Shown: positions 61,895 to 64,000 of the stretch, piece by piece
Layout: every line of letters begins with the position of its first letter
Numbering within the stretch: position 1 is the stretch's first letter
DNA from: Pseudoscleropodium purum
Taxonomy: Eukaryota; Streptophyta; Bryopsida; Hypnales; Brachytheciaceae
Assembly: GCA_963969395.1 (NCBI GenBank)
Contig: OZ017796.1
Coordinates: 808,501-872,500 of the forward strand
Direction: 5' to 3'
Length of the DNA stretch: 64,000 bases
The notes under the pieces: model-generated
Databases searched by the model: none
Told to the model about the DNA's origin: nothing
Seen by the model: the letters and a program-made list of their open reading frames with translations, nothing else
Made by a program: the position numbers and the translations under genes

Positions 61895-62549
61895 CACTAT
61901 AAGAAGCCCCCGTTATTTGTAACAAGCAAAAAAACATAGTAAGTATGTCAATTTGGTTGTCAACCATATTAACAAAGATGTCTAAAAAAGTGCATCAATT
62001 TGAATATGCCAAAAAATATAGAATTTTTTTAAAAACATGATTTGATTTCAAAAAAAGTTTGGAATATGTTACAAAAAACATGGTCTTTGAAGGCCATGAA
62101 AAGTTTCCATGTGGCTATCGCTTAAACTCCACATACGTTAGCATCAACAAGGCAGCTAGTGCCACATCAACAATTTTTTCATCCGAGCCTTTGCTAACGT
62201 CATTAGTGCACTAGGTCCTAAATCTTGTCAATTTTGACATCTATTGTAATGCACATATATTTTTTCAGATGTCAATACGATAATACCTCTTCAATTTTGG
62301 CACGTTTGCCGAATATTTAATAAAATTTAACTTTTTAATTTCAGCAAAAACAAACTAATTATTTCAATTTTCATCATCCTAGATGTTGAATTAATAAAAC
62401 ATCCGACATGTAGCTCCAAAAGCAATTCATCAACAAGTGTGGTACTTGTAAAGATAAGATCTTTATACAAATTGTGTAGTATGAGGTAAAACAACCCATG
62501 TGGGATATATAAATAGTTAGGATTAGTAGTAGTTCAACTACTTATAGTG
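61895..62549. mobile_element. Possible degraded CACTA-type element
   Basis: CACTATAAG on the left and its complement CTTATAGTG on the right, 655 bp apart. The flanking triplets (aat, aag) do not match exactly and inner inverted similarity is weak, so this is tentative. Confidence 0.3.
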
Positions 62550-62580
62550 AAGTCAAAATTAAAAAATGTGTTCTATGTAA

Positions 62581-62920
62581 AATTTTAAACCTCATTTAAG
62601 CATAGTAGAAAAACTTTGTTCAAAAACAATTTAACCAAATTAATTTAGAAAATGAAACTAACTTTCATCTCCAAAAATCCTTGTCAAATTTTGATCCTTC
62701 AATCAAAAGTTATACACAAATTTCATGGAGAAGTTGGGAGGAACATTTTCTTTGACATTTTCAAACATCTCCTTTGAATTTTGTCCATAGCTTTTGTTTG
62801 AAAGCTTATAATTACAAACGGATTTTTGAAGATGAAAGTTACATTTATTTTTCAACTTTTCTTAGTTCAAAGTTTTGTTGAAAAATGTTATTTTACCATG
62901 CAAAAATGAGGTCTAAAATT
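62581..62920. repeat. Foldback MITE, second family copy
   Basis: Ends AATTTTAAACCTCATTT and the complement AATTTTAGACCTCATTT. The arms resemble those of the foldback at 36521-36882 (CATAGTAGAA, CAATCAAAAGTTA, ACAAACGGATTTTTGAAG). Confidence 0.7.
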
Positions 62921-64000
62921 CTACTTTGAACACAATTACTATTTTTTAGCAATGAGAGGTCAAGCTCTCATCTTCAAATTATACCATATGCTTCTTCTAC
63001 TTAGTTTTAATGAAAAAATTCCTTGATGTTTCCATCAACAAATTTCTTGATGATGGTTGATGATCTATTTTTCTTTTTTGGAAATATAATCGATGATCTT
63101 TGGACTTTATATTGTACCTTCTTACTAAAATTGGATATTTTTAAAAAAAAAACTTGGGCAATTAATTCTTAATGATTTTGGCAAGATTCCTAATTCGTAG
63201 ATACTCACATATTTTCATTAATTTCAGCAATCAGTGTTGTAAGTTTTCAAGATTTTCAACATTTATCATTATAATTTTCTGAAATTATGATATCTTTAAA
63301 AACAATTAATTTTTGCCAAAATTGAAGAGGTACTAGAGTAGTCACATGAGAATAATTTACTTAAACATCTTGTAGCATCTACCATGTGTTGCAATATGTC
63401 TACAAAGACATGAAAACATCATGAATGATATATTCTTGGACATGCTTGATGAATTTGTCTTAGTTTCTTGAGACTTCAATTTGGACATCCAGATGTTTTT
63501 TAAGACACCAACTTAGATGTCCAAACATTTTGTGACATCAACTTAAACATAGTACCACGCATACAGAATAGGCCATATAAAATACACTATACAATATATA
63601 AAATACACCATATATTGTACAACATACACCATAGATAATATGCCATACAAAATATACCATACACTATATATAATATATATGCCATATACAATATATATCA
63701 TATTTGACTTAAAAAGTCAACTATTGTAAATATAGTGATATCAAAAAATAAGGCTATTTATACAATTGGGTAGTGGGAGGGAAGACAAACTGTATGGGAT
63801 ACGTAAAACTTTGGAGTTATATGAAAAATATAATTTCAAACATGAGCATCTTCATGAACATGACTTTATCTCAGTTGATGTTTAAAAAAACATTTGAAAG
63901 TCTTGGTTGACATCTTGGTTAATGTTTCAAAAAACTTTTTGAGGTTTCAAACTTTCAGTTAATGTCTTAGTTGAAATCTAAAAAAACATCTTGACATTGC
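62921..64000. other. AT-rich DNA to the end of the window
   Basis: No gene. 63560-63710 is a low-complexity array of ATACACCATA-like words. 63470-63545 and 63850-64000 share short inverted phrases around GTTGACATCT, possibly arms of another repeat cut by the window edge. Confidence 0.45.

Overview
The window looks like nuclear DNA of a land plant. It carries a TPLATE endocytic adaptor gene with 11 exons and two malectin-like LRR receptor kinase genes with 14 exons each. It also carries plant-type transposons: Ty1/copia, CACTA, Stowaway-like and other miniature inverted-repeat transposable elements (MITEs). Intergenic DNA is very AT-rich. The divergence of TPLATE from the flowering-plant protein and the unusual repeat content make a non-seed plant (bryophyte or lycophyte) plausible, but the species cannot be named from sequence alone.

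Layout. 1-3.5 kb is AT-rich DNA with one LINE/SINE-like insertion (13-bp target duplication). 3975-10781 (-) is a complete TPLATE gene whose exons join in frame to 1151 codons; its first intron uses a GC donor and a telo-box lies just upstream. 13452-20480 (-) is a receptor-kinase pseudogene with two frameshifts and two damaged splice sites. 39967-46495 (-) is its intact tandem duplicate (950 aa). The DNA between and around them is filled with elements whose edges can be read: a copia element (22966-28508, TSD aaatc) with a CACTA-like MITE inside it; two related elements of about 732 bp with 4-bp target duplications; a CACTA-type element (36249-37278) that itself carries a foldback element and a tRNA-derived sequence; and a Stowaway-like MITE (37532-38102).

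The most unusual part is 48216-60130. Both outer ends carry GGTTGAC in inverted orientation, and about 70-80 bp inside each lies the same 15-mer, also inverted. Between them are five GC-rich clusters built on CGGAC/GTCCG words, in an otherwise AT-rich setting, and three unfamiliar coding regions: a divergent protein-kinase-like gene (-), a gene with a Cys/His finger-like domain and a Gly/Ser/Tyr-rich tail (-), and a long gene (+) with a second copy of that finger-like domain, a coiled coil and a RING-H2 finger. Each gene starts about 140-210 bp from a GC-rich cluster. No known transposase or viral protein was recognised. I read this as a decayed composite mobile element of about 12 kb, possibly an undescribed family. 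All three genes carry stops or frame changes, so this copy is probably inactive.

From 60.1 kb to the end I see only AT-rich repeat DNA with a few inverted repeats. All exon junctions, homology calls and element edges were read by eye; no database search was run.
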